Of a DNA stretch of 45,358 nucleotides, positions 24,855-33,977 are shown one piece after another. Source of the stretch: Desulfobulbaceae bacterium (GTDB lineage: Bacteria > Desulfobacterota > Desulfobulbia > Desulfobulbales > Desulfobulbaceae); NCBI GenBank assembly GCA_019163135.1, contig JAFLKR010000080.1:1-45358 (forward strand), read 5' to 3'. Each line of letters starts with the position of its first letter. Within the stretch, counting starts at the first letter, position 1. A program made the translations under genes and the position numbers. Below the pieces are notes generated by a model. It was not told where the DNA came from, did no database searches, and was given only the letters and a program-made list of their open reading frames with translations.

Positions 24855-27740
24855 TCATACAACCATGGCAGATTTGGCGTAACGGTGCACGCTTTCCATG
24901 AGCCGTTCCTTGTCGAGTTTGATATGGTACTCATCCACACCGACCGACTTGCCTCGGGCTATATCTTCATCCGCAGCCAAAGTGGTCAGGGCGATAACAG
25001 GTAAATGACTGAATCTTTTGTCATTTTTTATTTTTTCCGTTAGCTCGAATCCGTTCATGTTGGGCATTTCAATGTCCGTGACCACCATGGTGATCTCGTC
25101 GCCATGTTCTTCCAGGACACTCCAGGCAATTTTGCCATCCTCACCTTCCAGGACCTTAAACCCGGCTTCGTCCATGTAACCTTTCACCTGATTGCGGAAA
25201 AAATTAGAATCTTCCACAATTAAAATGGTCGGGGCCTGGGCTTTATCAATTTCAATCTCGCCATAGGCGACATGGTCTTCGAACCATTGAGGGTTAGAAA
25301 TCTGTATAATTTCGAAGATATTGACCAGCATGGTTGTTTTGCCGGCAATGATGGCCGACCCCATTATACCAGGTTGCTTGAGGGTGGAATCATCAATATC
25401 CGTATTGATTTCAATGGCATCAATTGGACCGGTAGCCAACAAGCCAACATCTTTTCCGGCAAGATGGAAAACAATAACCAGTAGATCATCCCGGTCGGCC
25501 AACGGCATTACCGATGCCACCTCATCGATACTGATCAACGGTAAGCTGCCACCGCGATACTGCATAACCCGACGTCCGCCAATCTCCTCGATATGGTGTC
25601 GTTTAATCTTCTCAACCCGTTCTACTTGATTGAGCGGCACGCCGAACTGCTCCAGTGGCGAACTCGAAAAAGTGAGTAGCGCCTGCTTGTCACGGGTCTT
25701 GGTGATATTATCCTTGGCCGCTTCTGCCAGTTCGTTGGCACGCTCACAGCCATCGAGTGACGTCAGACCAGCCATTCGTGCGATGTTGCTGACATCAAGG
25801 ATCAAGGCAATGCGGCCATCACCCATGATGGTGGCACCGGCATACCCCTGGCATTGCTGCAAATGTCGGCCCAAGGGCTTGATGACGATTTCCTCGGAGT
25901 CATGCAGGCGATCGACAATTAGACCATATTTCATCGCGCCGGTTGAAACGACAACGATATTGAGGGCACTGGAAGCGCTTAATCGACGTTCCTTTGATTT
26001 TCTATGCAATTCCTGGGAACTATTTGTGGGAGGCGATGGTGGTGGTTCGCCTTTTTCTTTGAACAGCGGGGTTGATTTGGATCGTCGGTCCGCTATGTTG
26101 ACCCGCCGGTCCGATCTGGTCTCCTCCTGTACCGGATCATAGTAGGTCGGATCAATATCAAATACTTCGGCCATTCGGATCAAGGGCAGGAGATTGCCGC
26201 GCAGTCGAACCACCTCGGCGTCGCCGACCCGTTCCACTCGCTCTTTGACTTTGGCCGCCGGAATACGAAGGAGTTCTTCGAGATTGACTTGGGGAATAGC
26301 GTAACGCTCACCGCCTGTCATAACGATCTGACAGGGGATAATCGCCAGGGTCAACGGCAGTTTGATGCCGATGGTCGATCCTTTACCGACCTCGGATTCA
26401 ATCTCAATAGAACCGCCCAATTGATCAAGGTTGGTTTTGACTACATCCATTCCAACGCCCCGACCGGAGACGTCGGTGACTTTTTTGGCGGTGGAGAAAC
26501 CAGGCAACAAAATAAGGTTAATACGCTCTTTTTCCGACATTAGCTTGGCTTGATCGGAGGTGATCAATCCTTTCTTGACCGCTGTTTCGGCGAGCATGTT
26601 ACCATCAAGTCCCTTGCCGTCATCGCTGATTTCGATCACTACCTGTCCGGCAGCGTGATAAGCTTTTAAGACGATGAGTCCGCGAAGATCCTTTCCTTTT
26701 TTTCTTCGGTCTTCCGGGGATTCGATCCCGTGATCAACCGAATTTCGGATCAAATGAGTCAGGGGATCATTGATGGCTTCGATAATGGTCTTGTCGAGTT
26801 CGACATCCTTGCCGACAATGGTCAGATCGATATGTTTACCGAGTTTTTTAGAGAGATCCCGGACGACGCGCGGGAATTTATTGAAGACGTTGCCGATGGG
26901 TTGCATGCGGGTAAGCATGATAGCCTCCTGCAATTCGGAGGTCACCAGATCGATGCGTTGACCAACAGCTTCAGCGTTTCTCATATCTCCGGAGGTAATT
27001 GTCTGGAGCAATTGATTGCGCGAGAGCACTAATTCGCCCGCCAGGTTCATCAACTGGTCCAGTAGACTGACCGTTACCCGGATACTTGTGTCTATTTTCT
27101 GTGATTCCGAAGGCTTACGTGTTCTGGTGACACCGCCGGCATCTTGCGAAACAGCACTGACAGAATCAGTATCGTCCTCATGTTCCTCCACAAGGTCATC
27201 ATCGGTGGCGTCATCGGTTATGTCTTCAAAGGTTTCGCTGATGGTTTCCTGTTCCGGCAGGCTGGATTCAATCTCTTCAAGGACAGGCTGTAGTTCAGGT
27301 TGAGGAACAACCGCAGTCGACCGCTCTGGTTTAGGTCCTGAGGGGGGCGCCTCGCCGCCTTCGTAAATAATATTGAGGGCGTTAGTATGACAGGAAATAT
27401 CGACATTGTTACTGTTGCCGACATCTTCAATGAGGTGTTGCAGTTCATCGGCGGCGAGCAACAGCACATTGATTATGTCCGGGTTGGGGATAAGTTTGCC
27501 GCTGCGGATAAGGCCGAGGACATTTTCGGCAGCATGGGCGAGATCCTGGATAACGGACAGTCCCATAAAACCCGCTCCGCCTTTGATGGAATGAGCGGCT
27601 CGAAATACTTTATTGACGAGTTCGACATCAATATCGGCCCCACTTTCTTCGATGGCAAGTAGGTCATTTTCGATATCAGAGAGATGCTCAAGCGATTCTT
27701 CTATAAAACCCTGCAATATTTCATCATCTTCAATAGACAT
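24855..27740 (-). CDS. cheA: Hybrid chemotaxis histidine kinase CheA with C-terminal receiver
   Basis: This is a 961-residue CheA. It contains an HPt domain with H50 in FRAAHSIKGGAGF and an acidic linker (about 130-215). A dimerisation helix pair (217-280) is followed by an ATPase with N-box HLIRNSVDHGIE (329-340), G1 DDGKGLD (373-379) and G2 GRGVGMDVV (426-434). Next comes a CheW-like regulatory domain interrupted by a basic, proline-rich insert (about 535-590), a second CheW-like domain (about 685-820), and a receiver with D889 in VVTDIEMP and K941. The ATG at 27740 follows GAGGGAG; the upstream in-frame ATG at 27785 lacks one. A receiver fused to CheA is typical of systems without stand-alone CheY or with non-flagellar outputs. 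It is the first gene of the operon that ends with mazG. Confidence 0.94.
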   Translation of the reverse strand: MSIEDDEILQGFIEESLEHLSDIENDLLAIEESGADIDVELVNKVFRAAHSIKGGAGFMGLSVIQDLAHAAENVLGLIRSGKLIPNPDIINVLLLAADELQHLIEDVGNSNNVDISCHTNALNIIYEGGEAPPSGPKPERSTAVVPQPELQPVLEEIESSLPEQETISETFEDITDDATDDDLVEEHEDDTDSVSAVSQDAGGVTRTRKPSESQKIDTSIRVTVSLLDQLMNLAGELVLSRNQLLQTITSGDMRNAEAVGQRIDLVTSELQEAIMLTRMQPIGNVFNKFPRVVRDLSKKLGKHIDLTIVGKDVELDKTIIEAINDPLTHLIRNSVDHGIESPEDRRKKGKDLRGLIVLKAYHAAGQVVIEISDDGKGLDGNMLAETAVKKGLITSDQAKLMSEKERINLILLPGFSTAKKVTDVSGRGVGMDVVKTNLDQLGGSIEIESEVGKGSTIGIKLPLTLAIIPCQIVMTGGERYAIPQVNLEELLRIPAAKVKERVERVGDAEVVRLRGNLLPLIRMAEVFDIDPTYYDPVQEETRSDRRVNIADRRSKSTPLFKEKGEPPPSPPTNSSQELHRKSKERRLSASSALNIVVVSTGAMKYGLIVDRLHDSEEIVIKPLGRHLQQCQGYAGATIMGDGRIALILDVSNIARMAGLTSLDGCERANELAEAAKDNITKTRDKQALLTFSSSPLEQFGVPLNQVERVEKIKRHHIEEIGGRRVMQYRGGSLPLISIDEVASVMPLADRDDLLVIVFHLAGKDVGLLATGPIDAIEINTDIDDSTLKQPGIMGSAIIAGKTTMLVNIFEIIQISNPQWFEDHVAYGEIEIDKAQAPTILIVEDSNFFRNQVKGYMDEAGFKVLEGEDGKIAWSVLEEHGDEITMVVTDIEMPNMNGFELTEKIKNDKRFSHLPVIALTTLAADEDIARGKSVGVDEYHIKLDKERLMESVHRYAKSAMVV

Positions 27741-28143
27741 ATACGGTTCTCCCTCAATAATATGGTCATGACACAAATAAAACAAAAGATCGGTGCTAGG
27801 TGGCTTTCGCTCGGCTGGTATTCCGATGCATGCCGCTGAACCTTATACCACTGTGGTCCTAATAATTATTGTACGTATACAAAAAAGATTGTACAGAATT
27901 TTTTTAGAGATTGATTATTATTGAAAAAAATAAGAATTTTTCCGGGGTAATTTTTCCGAAAATTTAACATAGCCCGGGAATATTAAAAATTTGGTTTGAA
28001 GCAGAGCGATACAGGATAGATAAGCGGAACAAGGAGGGGATAACGATTAGGCTGGGAGCCACCCCATTGTTTTGCCGCTGGCAAGAGCCACCCCAGAACT
28101 GCGGGGGCGGCTGAGCGGGAAACCGAGAAGAAAGGGAAGGGGG
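27741..28143. other. AT-rich intergenic region upstream of cheA
   Basis: No coding frame is convincing in these 400 bases. The middle part (about 27850-27990) is very AT-rich and should hold the cheA promoter. ATTGTAC occurs at about 27866 and again at about 27889, and ATTTTTCCG-like strings occur twice near 27935-27960. I could not find a clear sigma-54 or sigma-28 promoter here. Confidence 0.4.
28086..28112 (-). terminator. Hairpin downstream of the FKBP gene
   Basis: AGCCACCCC (28086-28094) faces GGGGCGGCT (28104-28112). In minus-strand RNA all nine pairs form with one G-U wobble, whereas plus-strand RNA would have an A-C mismatch. This fits the 3' end of the minus-strand FKBP transcript, 30 bases after its stop. 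There is no T-tract, so it is not a textbook intrinsic terminator. Confidence 0.35.
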
Positions 28144-28584
28144 CTAATTGCCGATCGCGTGGAGTTTGACGGTGTAGCTGATGGTTTTCCCGGCCAACGG
28201 ATGGTTATAATCAACGGTAACAGTTTCACTGTTGGTGGCAAGCACTGTGGCTGGCACCTGTTGTTGCATGCCATCCTTTTCGATGGTAAGCGAGAGAATC
28301 ATGCCAGGTTTGGGATCAATCCGCCCAGCGAAGTTGGCGCGTGATACCTCATGCACCAGTGCTTTGTAATAAGGGCCGTAGGCATCTTCAGGCAAAATAT
28401 GCACTGTCTTGGTCTGACCCGGTTTCATGCCCATTAGCGATGCTTCGACGGCTTTGAGGATGCGGCCTGAGCCTATGACCAGGGTGATGGGCTTATTTTC
28501 CGGCGCGCTTTCGATAACCTCCCCGGAAGGGAGGGCAGCAGTATAACTGACGGAGACGGTGTCGAGGAGTTGTACAGGGTTCAT
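28144..28584 (-). CDS. FKBP-type peptidyl-prolyl cis-trans isomerase (SlyD/SlpA-like)
   Basis: This 146-residue isomerase and chaperone catalyses prolyl bond rotation in folding proteins. The FKBP part is split as in SlyD/SlpA: the N-terminal strand DTVSVSYTAALPSGEVIES, then ITLVIGSGRILKAVEASLMGMKPGQTK. An insert-in-flap domain (about 70-120, including PEDAYGPYYKALVHEVSR) follows, and the C-terminal VDYNHPLAGKTISYTVKLHAI closes the fold. It lacks the histidine-rich metal tail of SlyD, so it is closer to SlpA/FkpB. AAGGAT precedes the ATG. It stands alone, with a 385-base gap to the divergent hisI. Confidence 0.92.
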   Translation of the reverse strand: MNPVQLLDTVSVSYTAALPSGEVIESAPENKPITLVIGSGRILKAVEASLMGMKPGQTKTVHILPEDAYGPYYKALVHEVSRANFAGRIDPKPGMILSLTIEKDGMQQQVPATVLATNSETVTVDYNHPLAGKTISYTVKLHAIGN

Positions 28585-28969
28585 TCTTTAGATCCTTTAC
28601 AGGGTAAAAGTGGAATTTTGCCGATTAATATACTCAATGGCCTTTGCTTTGACAAGAGGAGGATGTTTTAACTCAAGACTTGACAAAGCGGCGGTGAACG
28701 CATAAAAGTGCTTTCCCCGAAAAAAAGTGGCGTGCAACCAAATTTTTACCGAATATAGCTGGCGTTGCCATGTGTATCAATCAAAATTTACAACGAAAAT
28801 CTCTCCGGAACAGGTGGGTCGGACTTGACCGCCTCGAGTAAATGTTTACCCAATTCAAAAATGTGAAGCGTTGGCCTTTTCAGGATGGATACCCTGATTG
28901 CAATAAGTTAATATGTTCTTTTCGCCCACGGCTTGATAGTTGAGAATTCTCGATAAAAAAGAATAAAAT
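28585..28969. other. Intergenic region between divergent FKBP and hisI genes
   Basis: I see no gene in these 385 bases. The part nearest hisI is AT-rich and contains the perfect palindrome GAGAATTCTC at 28942-28951, 19 bases before the hisI start, where an operator or leader element could lie. No his leader peptide with a run of histidine codons is visible. Confidence 0.4.
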
Positions 28970-29356
28970 ATGATAGAACTTGCATTTAATAAGGATAAAA
29001 ATGGCCTTCTGCCCGCAATTGTGCAGGATTATCAAACCGGTGAGGTGTTGATGCTTGCATATATTAATAAGCTGGCCTGGGAAAAGACGCTCGAAACCGG
29101 CAAAGCCCACTACTGGAGTCGTTCCAGAAATAGTCTTTGGCTTAAAGGGGAAACCTCCGGCCATATCCAGCTTGTCAAGGATATCTTTGTTGACTGCGAC
29201 CAAGACACAGTGGTCTTCAAGGTGGAACAGATTGGTGGCGCCGCCTGCCACACTGGTTATCGCAGCTGTTTTTATCGAAAAGTTACAGGAAATGAACTGG
29301 CCGTCCACGAGCAGCATCGGGTTTTTGATCCAGCCGCAGTGTATGGAAAAAAATAA
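28970..29356 (+). CDS. hisI: Phosphoribosyl-AMP cyclohydrolase HisI
   Basis: HisI opens the adenine ring of phosphoribosyl-AMP, the third step of histidine synthesis. The family core is intact: [40 protein letters not shown] and [14 protein letters not shown], then [15 protein letters not shown] with the metal-binding cysteines. It is a 128-residue mono-functional enzyme without the HisE domain. The ribosome-binding site is weak. hisG follows 27 bases later. The remaining his genes must be elsewhere. Confidence 0.97.
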   Translation: MIELAFNKDKNGLLPAIVQDYQTGEVLMLAYINKLAWEKTLETGKAHYWSRSRNSLWLKGETSGHIQLVKDIFVDCDQDTVVFKVEQIGGAACHTGYRSCFYRKVTGNELAVHEQHRVFDPAAVYGKK

Positions 29357-29383
29357 CGTAATATTAATTTTTAAAGGAACATC

Positions 29384-30256
29384 ATGAATATATTAAAATT
29401 GGGTATTCCCAAGGGCAGTCTTGAGGACGCCACCATCGCGCTGTTTGAGAAATCAGGCTGGCGTATCAAATTGATTTCGAGAAATTATTTTCCTGAGGTC
29501 GATGATCCGGAACTTTCCTGTTCCATCTGTAGGCCACAGGAAATGTCGCGATATGTGGAGTCGGGGATGTTAGACGCCGGAATTACGGGGAAAGACTGGA
29601 CCTTGGAGAATGAGTCGGATGTGGAGGTGGTTGCCGACCTGGTCTACTCGAAGGTAAGCAGACGACCAACTCGCTGGGTGATTGCCGTACCCGGTGACTC
29701 AAACATCACCCGGGTCGAGCAATTGGACGGGAAAAAAATCGCTACCGAGCTGGTTAACGTCACTCGGAAGTTTTTCGACCAACGGGGCATCAAGGTTGAT
29801 ATCGCTTTTTCTTGGGGCGCGACCGAGGCCAAGGCGGTTTCCGGTCTGGCCGACGCCATTGTTGAGGTGACTGAAACCGAATCGACGATTCGAGCCCATG
29901 GACTGCGAGTCATCCACGAACTGATGCAATCGAACACCCAGATGATTGCCAGCAAAGCCGCCCTCGCTGACCCCTGGAAGCGGGAAAAAATTGAAACCAT
30001 TGCCCTGCTGCTTCAGGGCGCGCTGCGGGCCGATCGGATTGTTGGGTTGAAAATGAATGTGCCGAAAGAAAAACTGGACCTGTTGATCAATATGCTACCC
30101 AGTTTGAACGCACCGACCGTGGCCCAGCTATACAAGCAAGAATGGTTTTCAGTGGAAACGGTGATTTCCGAGCATCAGGTCCGTGACCTGGTGCCCAAGC
30201 TGAAGAAAAACGGCGCAGAGGGTATTATTGAGTATTCCCTAAACAAAGTCATTTGA
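29384..30256 (+). CDS. hisG: ATP phosphoribosyltransferase HisG, long form
   Basis: HisG joins ATP and PRPP in the first, feedback-regulated step of histidine synthesis. At 290 residues this is the long form, with the catalytic two-lobe fold (LGIPKGSLEDATIALFEKSGW; GMLDAGITGKDW; GLADAIVEVTETESTIRAHGL). A C-terminal regulatory ACT-like domain follows from about 215 (MNVPKEKLDLLINMLPSLNAPTVAQL), which binds histidine, so no HisZ partner is needed. AAAGGAAC precedes the ATG. Confidence 0.97.
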   Translation: MNILKLGIPKGSLEDATIALFEKSGWRIKLISRNYFPEVDDPELSCSICRPQEMSRYVESGMLDAGITGKDWTLENESDVEVVADLVYSKVSRRPTRWVIAVPGDSNITRVEQLDGKKIATELVNVTRKFFDQRGIKVDIAFSWGATEAKAVSGLADAIVEVTETESTIRAHGLRVIHELMQSNTQMIASKAALADPWKREKIETIALLLQGALRADRIVGLKMNVPKEKLDLLINMLPSLNAPTVAQLYKQEWFSVETVISEHQVRDLVPKLKKNGAEGIIEYSLNKVI

Positions 30257-30304
30257 CGGCGTTTTGATTCGATCACAGCCTGGCGAAACGGGCGGAGAGC
30301 AGAC

Positions 30305-30910
30305 ATGGATTTTAAAAAAGTAGCGTTTCTACTTTCCGCCTACGCCATCAAACAATTACCGGACCCGATCTACCCTGATATTGCCTTTGCTGGCCGTTCC
30401 AACGTCGGCAAATCAAGCCTGATCAACCGACTGATCAGTCGGACCAATTTGGTCAAGACCAGCTCTAAGCCTGGAAAAACCCAGAGTCTCAACTACTTCC
30501 TCGTTGATGAATCCCTCTTCTTCGTCGATCTGCCTGGGTACGGTTACGCCCAAGTCCCCCAGCAGACCCGCGAGGCTTGGCGTGGTCTGATCAGTGAGTA
30601 TATAGAAAAAAGGGCTACATTGGCCTGTGTGATCGTGATTATCGACCTGCGGCACGAACTCAAAGCTTTGGACCGGGAACTGATCGACTATCTCCGCTTT
30701 CACCAGCGTGCCTATCTCCCGGTTTATACCAAGGCCGACAAGTTGACCCGCAACAATCAGGCGAAAAATGCTGCAACCCTGGATGCCGGCCTGACTATCA
30801 CCGCCGAGGAGCGAATTATCTTTTCTGCAAAAACCGGGCTGGGCTGCGACACCTTGCAGAGTCGGATCGCTGGCTATGTGCTCTCCAGGCCTGTTGAGGT
30901 TGTCGAGTAA
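30305..30910 (+). CDS. engB: Ribosome biogenesis GTPase EngB (YsxC/YihA)
   Basis: EngB is an essential small GTPase in large-subunit assembly. The G motifs are clear: G1 GRSNVGKS (30-37), then the G2 region KPGKTQSLNYF, G3 DLPGYGYAQVP, G4 TKADK and G5 SAKTGLG. The length of 201 residues is typical. GGAGAGCAG precedes the ATG. It follows hisG by 48 bases and converges on lepA with only 27 bases between stops. Confidence 0.96.
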   Translation: MDFKKVAFLLSAYAIKQLPDPIYPDIAFAGRSNVGKSSLINRLISRTNLVKTSSKPGKTQSLNYFLVDESLFFVDLPGYGYAQVPQQTREAWRGLISEYIEKRATLACVIVIIDLRHELKALDRELIDYLRFHQRAYLPVYTKADKLTRNNQAKNAATLDAGLTITAEERIIFSAKTGLGCDTLQSRIAGYVLSRPVEVVE

Positions 30911-30937
30911 GGCAGTTCCGGGAAATTTCGCTCGTAT

Positions 30938-32731
30938 TTATTGATCCGATTTAAGCACCGCCAGAAAGGCCCGTTGCGGTATTTCGACATTCCCGACGGT
31001 CTTCATCCGTTTCTTTCCCGCCTTCTGTTTTTCCAGCAGTTTTCTTTTTCTCGAAATATCACCACCATAACATTTGGCGGTTACGTCTTTGCGCAGGGCG
31101 GAAATATTTTCTCGGGCAATGACATTGCCGCCGATGGCCGCCTGGATGGCGATCTTGAACATCTGGCGCGGAATCTCCTCTTTCAGGCTTTCGCAAGCCT
31201 TGAGCCCCCTTTCTCTCGCCCTGTCTCTGTGTGTGAGTTGCGATAGGGCGTCGACCTGTTCGCCGTTGACCAGGATGTCGAGTTTGACCAGATCGCTGGT
31301 TCGATAATCGATCAGTTCATAGTCAAATGAGCCGTATCCTTGGGTCACGGATTTCAATTTATCGTAAAAATCGTAAATAACCTCGGCTAAGGGCAGTTCG
31401 CAGGTGAATTCGATCCGGCCAGGCATGGGGTAATGATATTTGGTATTTTCTCCGCGTCGCTCCATACAAAGGTTCATGACTACGCCCATATAGCGCTCTG
31501 GAATATGGATGGTGGCTTTTATGAACGGTTCCTCAATACGGGCTATGGAGCCCGGATCAGGGAAATACGAAGGATTATCGATTTCCACCACCGTCTTGTC
31601 GTGAAGATAAAAGATGTATTTGACAGTAGGGACGGTGAGGATAAGCGAGATGTCGAACTCCCGCTCCAGGCGTTCCTGCACCACTTCCAGGTGGAGCAGG
31701 CCGAGAAAACCGCAACGGAAACCAAATCCCAGGGCTGCAGAGGAATCCTTCTGGAAGGTCAAGGCAGCGTCATTGAGTTTTAATTTTTCCAGGGCGCTGG
31801 CCAGATCTTCATAATCATCGGTGGACACGGGATAGAGCGAGGAATATACAACTTGCTGGACCTCCTTGAAGCCGGGCAGGGCGACGGCGCAGGGTCGGTC
31901 TTTGAGGGTGATGGTGTCGCCGGGGCGAGTGTCAGATACTGTTTTTACCCCGGCGATGATAAAACCGATTTCGCCAGCGGAAAGTTGCGGCCGTGACTCC
32001 CGGCGTAGGTGAAAAACACCCACATCCTCCACCCGATAGTCGGCACCGTTGGACATGAAAAGAATTTGGTCACCGGTCTTCACCGTGCCGTTGATAATTC
32101 GTACTGAAATCACGGTGCCGCGGTAGGGATCGTAACTGGCATCGAAGATCAACGCTTCCAGCGGTTTTTCGGGATCTCCCTGGGGAGGCGGTAAAAAATG
32201 GACAATGGCATTAAGTAACTCTTTGACGCCTGTGCCGGTTTTGGCGGAACACATCTGGATGGCTGCGCCGTCCAGGCCGAGATCTTCTTCGATCTGCGCC
32301 GCCACCTTTTCCGGTTCGGCCGCAGGTAGGTCGATTTTGTTGATAACCGGGATGATCTCGAGGTTGTTTTCCATGGCTAGGTAGAGATTGGCAAGGGTCT
32401 GCGCCTCGATGCCCTGGGCCGCATCGATTAAGAGCAAGGCGCCTTCGCAGGAGGAAAGGGCGCGGGAAACCTCATAGCTGAAATCCACGTGCCCAGGGGT
32501 ATCCACCAGATTAAAGATATAAGTCTTTCCGTCAGCTGCTTTAAAGGGCAGGCAGATTGTCTGTGACTTGATGGTGATGCCGCGTTCTCGCTCGATATCC
32601 ATGGTGTCGAGCATCTGATCCTTGAATTCACGATCAGTGACCATGTCGCAGAGTTGGATCATGCGATCGGCCAAGGTTGATTTACCATGGTCGATGTGTG
32701 CGATAATGCTGAAATTACGTATTTTATTCAT
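30938..32731 (-). CDS. lepA: Elongation factor 4 (LepA)
   Basis: LepA is a translational GTPase that acts on stalled or mis-translocated ribosomes. The 597 residues show the G domain (AHIDHGKSTLADRM with G1; RERGITIKSQTI; DTPGHVDFSYEVSRAL; NKIDLP), the EF-G-like domains II, III and V, and the LepA-specific C-terminus ending KRMKTVGNVEIPQRAFLAVL. It is complete. It is divergent from rpoH, with about 200 bases between the start codons. Confidence 0.98.
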   Translation of the reverse strand: MNKIRNFSIIAHIDHGKSTLADRMIQLCDMVTDREFKDQMLDTMDIERERGITIKSQTICLPFKAADGKTYIFNLVDTPGHVDFSYEVSRALSSCEGALLLIDAAQGIEAQTLANLYLAMENNLEIIPVINKIDLPAAEPEKVAAQIEEDLGLDGAAIQMCSAKTGTGVKELLNAIVHFLPPPQGDPEKPLEALIFDASYDPYRGTVISVRIINGTVKTGDQILFMSNGADYRVEDVGVFHLRRESRPQLSAGEIGFIIAGVKTVSDTRPGDTITLKDRPCAVALPGFKEVQQVVYSSLYPVSTDDYEDLASALEKLKLNDAALTFQKDSSAALGFGFRCGFLGLLHLEVVQERLEREFDISLILTVPTVKYIFYLHDKTVVEIDNPSYFPDPGSIARIEEPFIKATIHIPERYMGVVMNLCMERRGENTKYHYPMPGRIEFTCELPLAEVIYDFYDKLKSVTQGYGSFDYELIDYRTSDLVKLDILVNGEQVDALSQLTHRDRARERGLKACESLKEEIPRQMFKIAIQAAIGGNVIARENISALRKDVTAKCYGGDISRKRKLLEKQKAGKKRMKTVGNVEIPQRAFLAVLKSDQ

Positions 32732-32879
32732 ACAGGGAAAGAAAGCCTTGAGGGGAGAGGGTTCAGGAGAGCATAGCTTTATATCAATAGCACAGATTCC
32801 CTGAAAATAAAACTCTTCAACCGATCACTGTCGTATTAAAGTGTTTTTTTTTATTTTTTAGAGTAGGATTTTATAAAAG

Positions 32880-32908
32880 CCCTGTAGGAGTATTTGCTCG
32901 CTGCAGGG
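32880..32908 (+). promoter_or_regulatory. Hairpin in the rpoH leader
   Basis: CCCTGTAG (32880-32887) pairs with CTGCAGGG (32901-32908, one G-U). Inside it GAG (32888-32890) pairs with CTC (32897-32899) around the loop TATTTG. It begins just after an AT-rich stretch suited to a promoter and ends 30 bases before the rpoH ATG. The AGGAG in the 5' arm is the only Shine-Dalgarno-like string near this gene and would be hidden in the stem. This could be a thermosensor or an attenuator; neither is proven. Confidence 0.4.
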
Positions 32909-32938
32909 TTACGTTTTCTATCGATATACCAGAGATTA

Positions 32939-33925
32939 ATGAGAGATCAGAACGAAATCGACAATCTGGAACTGAACGAACCGCAGCAGCATGCCTTGAT
33001 GCTTGCCAGCAATGATGACAACCTTCCTGCGTTAAGCAACCCCGCCCTTCATCGCTATTTACAGGAAATCAGCCAGTACGAGTTGTTGAGCCGGGAAGAC
33101 ACGGAGGCATTGGCAGTGCGATTTCAGGAAACCGGAGATCCTGATGCCGCGTATCGGCTCGTTTCTGCTAACCTCCGCCTAGTGGTCAAGGTGGCCATGG
33201 ATTTCCAGAAATACTGGATGCAGAATTTCATGGACCTGATTCAGGAAGGCAATGTCGGCCTCGTTCAGGCAACGAAAAAATTTGATCCTTATCGTGGCGT
33301 CAAATTCTCCTATTATGCCGCCTACTGGATTCGCGCCTATATCCTTAAATTTATCATGGATAACTGGCGCCTGGTTAAAATAGGCACCACCCAGGCACAG
33401 CGAAAGCTGTTTTTCAGCCTGAACAAAGAAAAAAAACTGCTCGAGTCCCAAGGTTTCAAACCCGAAGTAAAACTGTTGGCTGAACGCTTGAACGTTAAAG
33501 AAAGCGAAGTCATCGAAATGGGTCAGCGCATGGACAATTGGGATGTTTCACTAGAAGCCCCGGTGCGTAGCGATTCGGAAGACGAACAAAAGAATTTTCT
33601 TCCTCATGACGGCCCAGGGATTGAAGAGGTGGTCGCCAGCCAGGAGATGCGTGAACGGTTGGCGCAAATTCTTGCCGATCTCAGCGATCGGCTCAATCCA
33701 AAAGAACAGGTTATCCTGAATACCCGACTGCTCAGTGATGAACCTAAAACGCTGCAAACCATTGCCGATGAATTTAACATTTCAAGGGAAAGAGTTCGGC
33801 AGATTGAAGCCAATTTATTGAAAAAAATCCGAAAACAGCTGGAAAAAGAAATGCCTGATATCCAGGATTTTCTCAGCGGCGATGGGGTCATTCTCGCTGC
33901 TGGACCGATCGATCAGACCTCCTGA
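32939..33925 (+). CDS. rpoH: RNA polymerase sigma factor RpoH (sigma-32 type)
   Basis: This is the alternative sigma factor for heat-shock genes. Region 2 (about 76-146, NLRLVVKVAMDFQ, FMDLIQEGNVGLVQATKKFDPYRG, FSYYAAYWIRAYI) and region 4 with a helix-turn-helix (LQTIADEFNISRERVRQIE near 278-296) are clear. The RpoH-specific box appears as QRKLFFSLNKE (154-164), and region 1.1 is absent, which separates it from RpoD. The ATG at 32939 gives 328 residues. An in-frame TTG at 32894 follows AGGAG by only 3 bases and would add 15 atypical residues. A hairpin overlaps that upstream site. Confidence 0.88.
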   Translation: MRDQNEIDNLELNEPQQHALMLASNDDNLPALSNPALHRYLQEISQYELLSREDTEALAVRFQETGDPDAAYRLVSANLRLVVKVAMDFQKYWMQNFMDLIQEGNVGLVQATKKFDPYRGVKFSYYAAYWIRAYILKFIMDNWRLVKIGTTQAQRKLFFSLNKEKKLLESQGFKPEVKLLAERLNVKESEVIEMGQRMDNWDVSLEAPVRSDSEDEQKNFLPHDGPGIEEVVASQEMRERLAQILADLSDRLNPKEQVILNTRLLSDEPKTLQTIADEFNISRERVRQIEANLLKKIRKQLEKEMPDIQDFLSGDGVILAAGPIDQTS

Positions 33926-33977
33926 ACACCTCGTTCTTTTCTAAATCACCATCCCTAATCCTATAGTATTTATCTCC

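Noticed and set aside
28880-29317. 145-codon minus-strand frame opposite hisI
   Set aside because: It lies antisense over nearly all of hisI, which is certain from its motifs.
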